DNA of 64,000 nucleotides from Antitrichia curtipendula (GCA_951230915.1 OX579640.1:15272981-15336980), one strand, 5' to 3'. Shown: positions 46,621 to 59,639, counted from the stretch's first letter. Program-made: numbers and translations. The notes: generated by a model not told the origin, from the letters alone.

Positions 46621-48560
46621 AAGTAATATCAAGATCCACTTTTAGACTTGAAGAACTCCATGCATTGAACATAACTAAATAGGTTTGTTAATGCAATGGT
46701 CTTCAATCCTATACCCTAAAACCTAAATCCTAAATCGTATACCCTAAAGTCACAAATGTAAGAAATTCTAACTAATTTAAAATATCAAAATAAATTCAAA
46801 TTAAGTTGATATTTTCTCAAGAAGTATATGTAGCATCCTGAAATAGCGATTTAGCTTGAAAATTCTCGATTAGATTTAGGTATTTCTTGGATTCAAAGCA
46901 CCCACAAGTTCGCAAATAAGACTCTTAAATCAATTCTTATATGAATATTTCTTGTTAAACAAATTCAGGCGTAGACCTTTTACTTAACTTCATCAACGCT
47001 ATTATTTCACAATTGTATAATGAATTTCTGCCCCAAAGACAAGTTTAATGTGCATCAACTTAAAAATGTTGACTTATCTAGCCTTTCTAAAATGTGATGT
47101 TTGGTCATTCAACCTTTTTAGGAATAAACATGTACGTCTTATACCTTCTGCATTTTAGTCAAAATTTGGGCAATTGAATTCTGAATAAATATAAAAAGTT
47201 TAAACTAAAAAAACTATACATTCATTTTTTTTAAATTATCAAGTAGAAGGTGTTTCACTATTGTAGGAAAAATAATATGCTACTTACTTTTGGAAGAATT
47301 TAAGAATTGTTAATTTCAACGGTAAAAATATTCTAATAAACAATTAGTATCCTTTGCTTTCAATTTGGAATAGAAAATTTGGAATTTTAGAAACGTAAGA
47401 CAACTCCCCATGTATTTTCTAACTTCATTGTCTGCGCTCCGCAACATATAACTCTGAAGGATTTTTTACAGCATTATTCGAGATTGAATGGGGCAATTTC
47501 TTATAAGTAGGTAATTAGTTATCAATCTATACTATCATGCAAAAAATGATTTTTTAATATTGCATCAAAATATCATTACCTATCCATTTTCAAAATACAC
47601 TTCTAACTTTTGCAATATTTATTGGAATGACATGAACCCTAAACCCTAAATCCTATACTATAAATAAATCTTGCATGCAAATATATTAGAAGATCGTTAT
47701 TTTGATGCAATAGTATCATATATGTATATAGCAATTGTTTCTAATTCCATGGCATCAAGTTAGCAAAATGATTTTTAAGAACTTTGTTTTTTTCACGAAA
47801 GGCACATTAATTTATATGGCCACATCAAATCCATCAACAACCATTTACATCATAGTTGCATTATTAAGAGTAAAGACAAAGAAGGGCGGGGAGTACGTGA
47901 ACATAAATTTTGTTTTCATTCATTGCACCTAAGAAATATTTTTTCAAATATTCGTCTACTGCATAGGTAAACTACAATGAATAGAAACACAAGAGGGTAT
48001 GTTTGTACGTGTGCATAAAGTATATGTTTTTACATTCATTGGAGTTCAAGGATATTTTTTCTTTATAATATTCAATAAGAATATGGATTACATGTTTAAC
48101 TAGTTAAATAATAAGCCAATAACTAGTTCATGAAAATTAATCATTCATAAATCCTATTCAGATTGCTAAACTTAAACTAGAACTTAGAAATTCTAGAAAT
48201 ATAAATAACAAAAAATACCACATTCCTCTAGATTTAATGACATTGACATCTTTTAATTCAACCAATTCAAATGCCTTTAATTTGAAATGGACATTTCATA
48301 TCCGGGTTTGGTCAACTTCAACAAATTTCTTCATAAAAACAATTATTTCAAAATTGAGATGTCTTACAATATATAGTAAATTAGTAATATCTGATTAAAA
48401 TCCAAATAATTTTTTGAAAAATTAGAGTCTTTTAAGGATTCACATTGGATGCTTGTTGTCATGAAGGGGCACTCTTTGAAGGTGAATCGGCAGTTTTCGG
48501 AATCCTATGCTTCACCAAACTACTGCAAATGGAAAAAGAACATGGCCTCCAGAATGGCAT
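46621..48560. other. AT-rich intergenic DNA
   Basis: No coding ORF. Isolated ACCCTAAA-type runs occur near 46700-46745 and 47636-47650; these are short and degenerate, not a telomeric array. Confidence 0.55.
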
Positions 48561-48564
48561 ACAC

Positions 48565-48720
48565 TTGATTGGACAGTCGGACGGGATGGTCTAACAGGTA
48601 GATGGTGGGTCCAAATCGGATAGTCCAATCGTCCAATCAATCGGACTGCCGGGTCCGTTTCGGGAGGCTATTTGCTGCCAGACCTGTACTAGGTCTGGTT
48701 TTCGATGGGTATAAGGGCAG
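48565..48720 (+). promoter_or_regulatory. GTCCG/CGGAC-rich leader block of the 48.9-kb relic
   Basis: Contains GGACAGTCGGACGGGATGG, CCAATCGTCCAATCAATCGG and CTGCCGGGTCCGTTTCGGG, then a perfect hairpin CCAGACCT-GTACT-AGGTCTGG (48678-48698) and a TATA-like GGGTATAAGGGC. The relic ORF starts about 150 bases downstream. Confidence 0.5.
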
Positions 48721-48865
48721 ATGGCCTTTTCTTTTCTTCCTCAATTCTTCTCTCTTTTAGAGATTTCACATTTGTGTTGGATATGCTACCGTTCTTTCAT
48801 TGTGCCAATTGTTCCTATATGATGGAGAATTGGGGTGAATTATTTTACATCACAAATTGGCAATC

Positions 48866-50660
48866 ATGAAGACTGAAGGTGACAAGGGTACTGTAAGGAT
48901 GACTTTAAGAGGTGACAATTGCGGAAAGGCAAAACCAAAGGGGGCCACCCACGAGCTCTACTACGCGATTTTAGATGATCCAAATATCAAGGTAGAGAGC
49001 GGATGAGAGAAAGAGGAAGCAAATTATTGGATCTCCAAAATGAGCAAGAAATTTGTGAAAATGTACCACATTGACAAGTTGTGGCCTCGTGAGGCCTACA
49101 CTATTCATACATGGAGTTTCAGTTGCAAGCCATCGAATTGCAACAATGGGCATTTTGTCCATCGATCGCTTGAGGTTTGGCTTGCCCTCTTCAGGGACAA
49201 ACCAATGAGTAAGGGATAAATAAATTACAGTGTAGCCTCTATGGTGTATGATGGACTTGTATTGACTCGGAAGGTGGATTGGGGCATGTTTTCAATGAGA
49301 AATGGGGCTTGACTTTTGCTTAGAAAAAGGCAGAAAGATATTTTCAATTTGTATGATTCAAAAGCAAGTCCAAGTAAGCCACCAAATCCACAGAAATTAT
49401 TATCAAATAATTTAATGCAATTGAAAAAGGAGGTCTTGGAGGTAAAAAATGTTGTAGTACATTTGGATTCTACGAAGATCCCAATTACAATGACAAATGC
49501 CACGGTGGAAGGTGTTGACGGAGAAGTGTTTCTAACTCCTCGAACGGATTTGATATGCACACCCAATGTAACAACCGTGGGTGAGCAAAGTGGTGCTCGA
49601 AACATGCGGCCAATTTTTAAAGAACTGGTGGCCCCATCTACGCCATAGAAACGTTGAGTAAAAGTTGCTCCAGAAAAAGTTGCAAGGGGCTATGCATCAA
49701 TCTATCATCTCATAGATAGCAATGCTCTAGACATCTTGATACAAGTACCTTCGAATTAAAACTTGCCAATCACATCGAGCCTCATACTGAGCTCAAGAGT
49801 CGAAGGGCGTTTGTTGCCAAAAAATGAAAAGCAACTCGATTGCGTAGCGCAAAATGTGTCTATTGATAATGGTGGCTTGGATAATAGGTATTTGCATTTT
49901 TCAACTCAGAGGATGGCGCAATTGAAGGTTCTTCATCAGATGCCCACTACCAACAAATTGAAAAACTTGTTGGAAGCTTTTTATTTGTTTAGGGCACATC
50001 AAGAAGATCTGAACCCTAAATCGGACCCCGCAAACAAGGCCAACCCGAGTAATCTTGTCTGAGAATTTAGTGGGTGGGCTGATTTTGCGATTACTGCTAA
50101 ATCATTGCTATGTGGAGCTAAATTTGTAGTTGAAATTTTCCCAAAGCTTATGGAAGTTGCCCATGAAATCACCAAATTACGGTTCAAATTGTTGGTCAAT
50201 GCCATGGCTTTTTTGAAGTTCAGTACTTCTTAATACCATTACTCAAGGAGCAGGCAAAAGCATTGCACGAGATGTTCATCTTGGCTCAAGAGAATGCAAA
50301 GTTCATAGCCTTGAAGGAAGAGAACAAGAAATTGAAGGCACACTCGGTTGAATTGGCAGCTCAATTACAAACAATTGAGAAGGATTTAGAGTAGAGACAT
50401 GACACCGTACTTGCTCAAATGTAGATTATCAAGAAATTGGAGTACAATATTATAACGCTCAAGGAAAAAATTCTCAAGGATAGACTATGTATTCCTCCGG
50501 AAATCAATGGAGCCGTGCGTATAAAAGGGGTTGAGGAAAACAACCGAAGGGAAGTAATATCTGAAACCGTCATGGATAATCCTCCTCCCACATTCTAAGA
50601 CGTGTCCATGCAAACGGAAGGCCGCAAGGTCAAAGAGGTGAAGCGTGAATTAGAGCAGGT
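48866..50660 (+). pseudogene. Transposon relic ORF with a C-terminal coiled coil, unknown family
   Basis: From MKTEGDKGTVRMTLRGDN at 48866 a coding-like frame continues with scattered stops (for example TGA in ESG-stop-EKEEANYW near 49003). Longer open parts are 49316-49648 and 49763-50062. The last part (about 50230-50660) is rich in E, K and L with heptad-like LKEENKKLKAHSVEL, so a coiled coil is likely. I see no reverse transcriptase, integrase or DDE signature and cannot name the family. Non-functional. Confidence 0.5.
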
Positions 50661-52159
50661 AATCCAACAAATCGTCTGTAGTAGAACCACCCATTACCAA
50701 CCAGTACCCCATTACCAGCCACTAGGATGTATTAATTTCAATATAGTCTGGGAATGAAATCCGTCATTAATTTATGGGATGATTTTAATAAAGTGCCAAG
50801 AATGGTGGCTGGGAATAATGTCAATGACCGGACATGATTGCCAAATATAACATGAATTAAACCATAAGAGGCTGAAAATGGTAGCAAGTATGTTTGGTAA
50901 TATAATGAGTTGTGGAGTGGTTCATTAATTTGAGTTCACTAATTTACACATTAGTGGTGGCTGATTTCTGCACATTGATGATAACAAAATTGTTAGAATG
51001 GCTGATTGGTTTCTAGAACTTGCACTCTTGCATTTAGAAGTGTACATTTACGCTTTAGGGCTCCATTCAACATATAGTCTCAACAGTCCAAGAGTCTTCT
51101 TCATTCTATTTGGACCTTGCTATTTGCTTCACTACTTGCCTTTGCACGATGAAAGTGGCCTCTATGCTTCAGAAGCAACCAAACCTTAGTAGGACTGATT
51201 GAAAACTCATACTCATTTTAGCTACTTGTAGTTGCATAGTGATTTTGCTAGTAAACTGCAGAGACTTTTCTACTTGCACTATCATTAGCAAAGTGGCATC
51301 TGAGCTTGAGTTGCATTCAAACATCAACATGAATGACTAGTAAGTGAAATCATATTCTGTCATATTCTGCCTTACCAACCTACATAAGGAGAGTATCATC
51401 AACGATACTAGTACATTCAAGTCTCTGTGTCAATGTCTAGGTCACTCAAACCTTGTCTTCTAATCTTTAATACTAGCAATTGTATAATAACAGTGGAGAG
51501 CTAGTGAAGAATTCCAATCTCAATTTCAATGAAAGATGACAACATGCAAGCAATTCGCAATCACATGCCAGTAGAAGTGACAAACTTCAATGGAATTGTA
51601 GATTAAAACGAAAGCCAGCGTCGGAATTGAGGAAGACCATACCTAAAATTCTCAAGCAAAACATAGTGATCCTCAATACTTGTAGTTATGTACTAAGAGA
51701 AGAACATACAAGGCTAGTGCACTTACAAATAACATGGATTCATTGTAGTAGAGTTTTGAAAAAGAGTCTTGATGTTCCTTGTTCTTAAATGACGTACGTA
51801 CCAATTACAAACAAAGTCTGCTATGTAGTCCCTGTAGAGACGATCGTTTGTGAAGAAATGCTGCAATTTTCATAAATGATAAGTGTAAATGTCATGGACA
51901 TCCTAAAAAATCAAAGCACATTAATAAAAAGGAATGATGCATATTGAAATTAACTATAGTGAATTATGAATTCAAAATGTTGTTTGGAATGGACAATGGC
52001 CTCATTGAAGTAAATATACTTATATACCTAAGCAAATAGAGACAAACTTGAAAACAACGTAGTGTCCAAAAGACTCACCTTCTTTATTTTGCCCATTCCC
52101 AACTTGTAGCTTGCTCATGAACCACAAAATTCTGCAATATTGGATCATTTATAGGAAAC
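50661..52159. other. Intergenic DNA, nothing recognised
   Basis: No coding ORF or repeat recognised. It may contain the left end of the pogo-like element, but no inverted repeat was matched. Confidence 0.5.
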
Positions 52160-54852
52160 ATGAACAAAAAGAAGAGTATCATTGATAATGACGATATCAA
52201 TGGTGTTTGTATAAGTAGGAGCTGTGATGCCTCAGGGAACAGTGAGGATGAGGTCACCAATCAAGATGAGCTGCAAAAAAACAATGACATTGCAAAAAGG
52301 TTGGATCATCAAGATAGGAGGACAAATGCCTCCATAGCTAGTAGTCAAGGAATTGTAAGTACAAATATGCCTAGCGCTGCAACAAGATGTACATTGCAAC
52401 AAGTGGAAACCGGCAACACCCCTGCTCCATTGCAAACAGTGACGAATCCGTGAGGCATAGGATCTTGTAGTGTCACTACTCGTCAAAATTCACAAAGGCG
52501 GCTCACTCAATTTTCAGAATGTATAGGCAACATCATAGCCACTAGTCCCCCGCAGGACCTAGCATACATTGCCAACAAAGGCCACAACATCAGCAATTTA
52601 GAACCACGCAAGAGACAACAGTGTGTTGGAAAATCAAAGCATGCTACACAAAAGAAAAGAAGAGCTTGGACTAATGAGGACATAGAGAAGGCTATTGCTG
52701 AAGTGGATAGTGGAACTAGCATGAGGCAAGCATCACAGAAATTTCACATACCATATTCCACTCTTCGCGAATGGTGCTATGGAGTGCAAACTTCACAAAA
52801 ACATGGCCCTCCATCTATTCTAAATCCACATGAAGAACAATTAGTGGACTATTTGGTATCCATGTGTAATTTAGGCTATGGTTTGACTACCATTGCCTTA
52901 AAAATGAAGGTGTTTGAGATAACTAGTGGGAGGTGGACACCATTCAAAAATGGAATCCCAGGGAAGGGTTGGTTGAAGTGGTGGCAAAAAAGGCATCCTG
53001 AACTGACCTTGCGAGTAGCATAGACTTTGGAGCAAGTACAGCTCTAGGCTTGAATCCTGGAAGTGCTAAATCTTTCTTTGATAACCTTGACATACTATAC
53101 AAGCAATAGTCCTACTCTCCAAATAGAATCTAGAATTGTGATGAATAAAGGGTGCAAGCAGGTAGGACTGGTGGGGCACTTGTTCTGGCAAGGAAAGGCA
53201 CATGGAGTGTGCAATCAGTTGTGCCTAATAGTAGAGAATGGCTTTTCGTCCTAGTTTGTGTCAATGTAACTGGGGTAGCCATTCCCTCATATTACATATT
53301 TCATGGCAAACGTTGCAGAATAAACTATGTTCAACTTTGCGAGCCAGAAGCAGCTATGGCAGTGCAAGAGAAAGCTTGGATTACAGTGGAACTATTCTTA
53401 GCATGGATGCCACATTTCATCAAAAATATTGGAAAACTTAGAGGCATCATCTCACCTGAGCATAGACACTTACTAATCATGGATGGCTACAACAGCCATG
53501 TAACCTTGGAGGTGGCTGCTTATGCGAAATCAGTAGGGCTTGATTTGTTGACGCTTCCATCACATACCTCGCACACCCTACAACTGTTGGACTGCAGCAT
53601 GTTCAAGCCTTTCAAGCAACACTTTCAAGCATACCGTGACTAGTATAGTAGCAGAAACATGACGTAGACAGCATCAAAACAAACATTAGCTCAGTGGGTA
53701 TCACTAGCTTTAAGAAAAGCTTTATCTGCAAGAAATATCAAAAGTGGTTTTAGGGCCACGGGCATTGTGCCCTTCAATCCAGAAGCCATCCAACAACACT
53801 TGCAGCCATCAACAGTTTATGGACACACATCACAAGAAGACGGACCAGCCCAATCATCATAGATAGCAACATCGCAAGTACTACATAGTGATAGTGTGGA
53901 GGGTGACGATGAACAAGGAATAGAGTTGGATATGACAGAAAAAGAGCAACATGATTCACTAGCACTTGAAGAAATTGTTGCACATTTTGCTGAAAAGCAA
54001 CACCTTGATATGGAGCATTTTTTTTGTAGATCTGCATACTCGTGATGAAGAACTACCGCAAGAGATGGAAGGCTCAGACACGGGCATTGCAGACGCTAAT
54101 TCCATCACACGCTTCCTCACGCTGCCCTCAATCATACCACCAGTGAGAAAAAAACATCATGATCCAATTTTTGATTTCACCAAGTCCCTCCTCTTGACTT
54201 CCGATGAGTACATGAATGCTACAGCAACTCTGAGACAAGCAAAGATTGATGCAACGCATGAAAAGAGCGACTTCAACATGAGAAGGATGAGCAAAAGCAA
54301 AAAAACAAAAAGCGACAGCAGGTAGAGGCACGAACCTTGAAGGCTCTCCAATGCAATGAAGCTGGAGTTGAACGAGAAGCAGAGAAAGCACGGAAGAGAT
54401 CAGATCGTCTCAACGCTAAGAGACAAAAGGTATTACAAGTTGCAGAGAGGATAGGGGCGCAACAAGTACTTCCACAACAAGAAGAAGTTGATGCAAGCCA
54501 GCTGCATCCCATAGTAAGATTCTCCTTCCTAAGCTCAACACCAATGTCATCGTTTGCCTCTTCTTCACAGCACACTCATCCTTCACAGCAACTTCTCACC
54601 TCTCTGCAATCGACATTGCCCTCCACAACACAAGGTACGCTTTCATATATGGTCCCTACTACATACTTCTCACCAACACTATATCCACAACCTCTCCAAG
54701 CTTCGGCAACACCATTGTATCCAACACCTCTCCAACCTCCAACATGCACTGCCCAGACAAGTACTTCGATGGAAATGCCATCACAACAAGTGCATGGAGC
54801 TGTTGCACCATCACAAGACTACAAGAGTCCTGTAAATGCGACAGGAGTTTGA
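52160..54852 (+). pseudogene. Decayed pogo/jerky-type DDE transposase
   Basis: One intronless gene broken by stops and frame changes. Frame 1 runs 52160-53023 with one TGA at 52451; it carries a psq-type helix-turn-helix (SMRQASQKFHIPYSTLREW) and the start of a second DNA-binding region. After a frame change near 53038 the DDE domain continues: NCDE at 53134-53145 (first Asp), LIMDGYNSH near 53468 (second Asp) and LPSHTSHTLQLLDCSMFKPF, then GFRATGIVPFNPEAI near 53740, all typical of the DDE_1/pogo superfamily. Further frame changes fall at a T8 run near 54020 and an A7 run near 54300. The C-terminal part (54337-54852) is a basic coiled coil and a Q/S/T/P-rich tail. Not functional. Confidence 0.85.
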
Positions 54853-57440
54853 CTGAGGATGAAATCTTGAAGGCACTTCTGCAGTGGTGGACTAATGTAT
54901 CACACATGAAAAAAGAGACATAGTTGACAATTCAATCTTTGTTTAGTGATTTGCAAAGACAAAAGAATTTTCATAGATATGAAAAAATTAGAAGCCGAGT
55001 AGTTATGTTATGTTGAAAAACACCTTTTGAATGTTATTAAATGATAGTGTACATGATGTAGTTCAAAATCAATATTCAAAAAACATGAGGTTCTATGTAA
55101 ATATGAATGTCTCACTACAAGAAAATGGGGATATAAATGATTTGTCCACAATGACTACACCAACAACAATGACTGCAAAATAGACTTATAATTACAAGTT
55201 GGAATTTTGCTAAAAAGTTAAGCTATGGCAAAGTAAAATTTAGCAAAAGAAGAGTAGTGTACAAAGAGTCTCTACAAAGCAACCCTAGTTCAAACTCTTC
55301 TGTTCAATTTTTATTATTCATAGTACTTTGGGTCATTTGAATTATTTGAATACAATATTTCAGAAGGAAAATCAATGAAAAGAAAATTTTCTTAAATCTT
55401 TTCAAGACTAATTTCATAACAAATCGTTTAGGTTTAATTCAACCAAATGAAATTTATAAAATACTATATTTTACATATTTATGCATGTGAGACTATTCAA
55501 TGTCTATAAATGTGAAATAAATAGTATTTATATTTTAGAATATGAAGGATTAAAATTGACTTAAACGGATGTAATTAGTACCCAAGTGAAATACATATCT
55601 TAGCCTCTTCAGTGTTGATATGGTGTATGGCAAAAAACGACCTTTCATGTCAAACAAGAAACGGAATTTTTCATTTTTCTTTGCATTACATGTCACATAT
55701 GGTGAAAAGAAACAAAACGAAGAAGAAAGATTTGGGAGGTAGAATTGGTAGGCAAACAGATAATATGAATAACAAAAGAAATCTCTTGAATGACTGATCC
55801 AACACTACACTGAAATGGAACCCCAATACTAGGTGAAGAATTATTGACAATGATAAAGCATAAATTATTAATGAAAAGGGAAACTGCTAGGGAAGCAAAA
55901 AGCAAAAAGGACAGAAGAACAAACTCACTCATAAATTGTAAACCAAGTGGAATAGAACTATGAGTGTAGACCTTGTCGTCGATGTAAATCAAGCATTGGA
56001 TGACAATTTTATAGTCAATGAATGCATGTTTCTCCTTGTTCGTTGACATCACTGCCAAGGACAGGCATTCCCTCTCCTCGTGGGTCTAGAGATGGCAGCC
56101 GGCCTGAAATAAAATAGCAAAACAAAAAAGTAGCTTGTAGTCTAAAGAGCTTTCAATTTCGGTAGACTAACCTACATGGCACTTCAGAAGTTTGTTAGTG
56201 ATGATGTTGCACTCCGAAACCAACATCTTTAAATCAAAATCTTGACACATGAATTAATCACTTCTAAAAGAGCAACGCTTCAAATTATAAGCTTCTCAAA
56301 TCTATGTATGTATCAAAGTAAGCCTCTTCTGGATTGTGGATTGTCAATATGTATTACAATTAGTTGCTTGACAAAAATAAATTGAATAGCTTCAAGGTCT
56401 CTGCTAAACAATACATTAAAGCAAAAAATTGTAACACAAATTATAGTATGATTTATCAACATGTCAAGAAATCCTAAATCATTGGAACTACAAAGCCAAA
56501 CAAACACAAACGACACAATCACCAAATCAAAAGTGAAAGAATACCTTACAATAGTCTCACAAATCATGGTTGTTTTGTCCTCTTCAGTGTGAATGTAACG
56601 GTACTCAATAAACCTCCTTTGACACAAGATCATACCACCCGTTCTCAAAAGACTCTTGCCACATTCACAAGTTTCGAAGCAGATAAGCAATGAGGTATCT
56701 ATGAACAAATAGAAGAAACCCTAAAATGTTCACCAAAATCATTTCTCCCTCCAAATGCGTGTCTCATTCTCACAATATTCCTCACCTTCATTTACAATGC
56801 TCAAACATCTTGCTTCTTCATGACCAAGCGTTGCTTTTCCAACCTCCAGCGAGCACATTTCGCAGGCAACGGCTTCAACGGAGACATCATCGCAGCAGCT
56901 TCAAAGAGCGGAAACGCCATCGTAGCAAATTCAAAAAGCTATTTCGACCTCGCAACCAACGTGGCAATGTTGGCGATGGGCGGGAAGAGTAATGGGATAA
57001 TGGATGTGTGAACGTGGCATCAGGAGCCCTTTCTGGCCAGTAAACCATTCACAGACTGATTGGCATTATGTCCCGACAGGTAAGGTTACTATAACCCTCA
57101 CTGCCTACTTCTAGGCGCATACTTTTTGTTTTTTGAATTAATTTTACTGGTTGTCCTAATACTGTGGGACGAAAGCGTGATGCCAGATGTCCTTGACTTT
57201 GGGTGCTCAAGTCAGCAATAATTACTCACAATGATCAGTTATGCATGACTATAGATTGGATATAGGTTGAGGCCCACTTTTGGCCTAAAAAATTCATAGT
57301 AAATTCAACTCAAGGAAAAAAACTACAAAAATTTGGCAATGCCCATCAATTCTATCTTCCTACAAGGCTGTAAATTCACATTGCCTTATACTGCTGCAGA
57401 ACATATGTGAAATTGCTTAAGTGGTTGTCAATGTGTGGTT
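54853..57440. other. AT-rich DNA with a possible CACTA terminus
   Basis: No intact gene. CACTACAAGAAAAT at 55113 resembles a CACTA end. The ORF pair at 56726-57011 sits in a GC-richer patch but shows no family features and is not called. Confidence 0.5.
55113..55175. mobile_element. Possible CACTA-element terminus
   Basis: CACTACAAGAAAATGGGGAT is the form of plant CACTA ends and is followed by subterminal-like repeats (CACAATGACTAC, AACAATGACTGC). No matching opposite end was found, so the element may be truncated. Confidence 0.4.
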
Positions 57441-57450
57441 TTATTATATT

Positions 57451-57461
57451 TGGTATCAGAG
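57451..57461 (+). other. Primer-binding-site-like TGGTATCAGAG
   Basis: TGGTATCAGAG is the usual initiator-Met tRNA primer-binding site of plant LTR retrotransposons, found just after the 5' LTR. A relic ORF follows. The LTR itself was not delimited, so this is a pointer, not proof. Confidence 0.4.
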
Positions 57462-57469
57462 TATCAGAA

Positions 57470-58966
57470 AATGATTTGAGTAGTGGAGCTGGATAAATGC
57501 TTGCCAAATAATAGTTTCGACACTTGTTGGTTAATGTGGGTTCAAAAACTACAAGACAAATCGTTTGTAGTAACCCGAACAGTGAAGGGGCTTCTCAAAT
57601 TAGCAATGAAGTTGAAAGAGCAATGCAATGCCATGTAGTCTGACCTTGTAGCTATCAAAAAGATGTTTGATGCACATCATAGGGGATCAATTGAAGTCAC
57701 AAATTGGGGGACATGGATGCAATGTTCAAGCGGTTGAATGACACAAAGAATGATGCTTCGCAATACATTAATTGGACCTTGAACTCAAAAGAAGATTGTG
57801 CCCTTACAATACGCATTTAACACACATCAATGAGGCTGAGAAGATAGTAGTGTATACTTCTAGCCCTAATACGATACTATTAGAGGGTAAATGCAACCTT
57901 TGTCTGGTTCATTTGGACCATGAGGGCGCCTTAATCATGGGCCAATGTTGCCACACTTTTTATATTACATGCATAGTGAAAACATCCCTCGTTTGTTTGA
58001 TTTGTTCCAAGTGTTGTTCTTCTTTGAGCCCTAGGTTTTTTGAAATGCTTGGGCTTGAGAACAACATGCCTCCTAGCCACAAATACAATTGATGGACCTG
58101 TCTACTTGACCAAAGGCCATTCCAATTCCAGAGTTACATTCATTGGGGGAGACTTCTAAGGTGAAATTCAGAAAGTCTCTTGCATGAGTTATATGAGCTC
58201 TACGATGACCGATTGGATGACTTTGTGTAGATGACTTGCAACAAAGATGTGGAGTTGCAGGCTAGGGATATTGAAGACCCAGAGGCTTGAGAAGTGTTTT
58301 GTTGCAGCATGGGGGGGGGGACATTAGAGTATGGAACACCAAAAATTCTTCCAATTTCATGAAAAAGAAGTGTGGAAAAGAGTAGATGGCATCTGGGTAG
58401 AATTGCAACCATTTCAAGAGTTCAATGAGCAGTATAGGGCATGCAATCATACTTTAATATGGAGGACCTTCTTTTTGTCAAAACTAGAAGAAGATGCAAA
58501 AATTTGTGTTGCTTTGAATGTAAACGGACAATGAAGCATAAAACATGCACTCGTGGAGGTAGCAAGTGCATTTGATAAGAAGATCACCAACATTATAACG
58601 ACTTTGAGGGCGTTTTTAGAGGGCAAAGGTCGACTGTTCTAGTTGTTCCCTAAAGATGATGACAAAGTGGTTGATGCTATAATAGAAAAGATTGAAGCAA
58701 TTTTGAAAACGTTGAAGGCAGAGGAAGTAGATTTGTCTCCCATGAGGAAGAATAAACAAAAGATTGAAGACGAGGACAACTACTCTCCAGAAACCAAACG
58801 ACAATTCACCGCCGTGGACATGGAAGTTAGGGGAGGGGAGGGCATAGGCTTTAGGTCGGATGGTCCTCAAACTCGTAGAGCAAGCCAAAAACTTGAGGAA
58901 CAAGAGGGTGCTTCTCATATTTCCTTGGGAGGTAGCGGTGATACAATATTAGAGGGTGACCAATGA
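57470..58966 (+). pseudogene. Transposon relic ORFs, unknown family
   Basis: Coding-like text with many stops and frame changes. Open parts are 57772-58092, 58331-58534 and 58643-58966. The last ends in a charged, low-complexity tail (KDDDKVVDAIIEKIEAILKT then S/G/E-rich) with a stop before 58966. The upstream primer-site motif would suit a retrotransposon gag relic, but no zinc knuckle, protease or polymerase motif was seen. Non-functional. Confidence 0.4.
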
Positions 58967-59239
58967 AGAGTGTTTTCTATTTATTTGGATCTCATGAAGA
59001 ATCAATGCACAACACTCATGGTATGCCATGAGTTGCTTTTAATTAATATATAAATATCTATGCAATAAAAATATGTTTGAATTTGCTTTTCTATCATGGT
59101 AACTTTTGCCTTACCTTTTTGTCAAATATATGTTTCTTTTGCGTATCTATTGTACAAGATCATTTTATGTTATTGTTATGTTATTCTCTATAACCCCGTG
59201 CCTATGAATCATTCATTTGCATTTGCACCTGAATTTCTA

Positions 59240-59400
59240 TCCTCTTGTCCGTCCTTCTATCCTTCTATCTATCTGTTCATCTTCCCGTCCACCTTTTCGT
59301 TGGCCATCTGCATTCCATCATCTCGTCCACCTTTTTGTCTGTCCATCCGCTGTTTAGTCAGTCCATCTGCCCATCCATCATCCGACCGACTATTATGGGA
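59240..59400 (+). promoter_or_regulatory. CCATC/GTCCG-rich leader block of the 59.6-kb relic
   Basis: Contains CTTGTCCGTCCTTC, CTTCCCGTCCACC, TCTGTCCATCCGC, GTCCATCTGCCCATCCATCA and TCCGACCGAC. It lies some 250-400 bases before the BED-finger text. It is less CG-rich than the other blocks, probably through C-to-T decay. Confidence 0.45.
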
Positions 59401-59639
59401 GGAATTCATGTTTTTTCTTCCATATGCAATGGTCACCAACAGATGAAGACTATAAGAATCCTGAAATTGGCATTTGCAAGCACTCCTAAGAAACTAAACG
59501 CTAACATTTTCAAGGGCTAGGAGTTGCAATTTTTTGTATCCCTTGCTTGGTAATGCATAGTTCAGTGGATAGGAGGGCCTTGTTTTTCAAAGCTTTGTGC
59601 ATACACATTATATGAGCAAGGATTGATCTTGTTGGTACG

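Noticed and set aside
46690..47655. Scattered ACCCTAAA runs as a telomeric relic
   Set aside because: Isolated, degenerate and no more than two units each.
56726..57011. Two overlapping ORFs of 88 and 63 aa in a GC-richer patch
   Set aside because: No family resemblance, no splice-supported extension and neither frame is clearly preferred.
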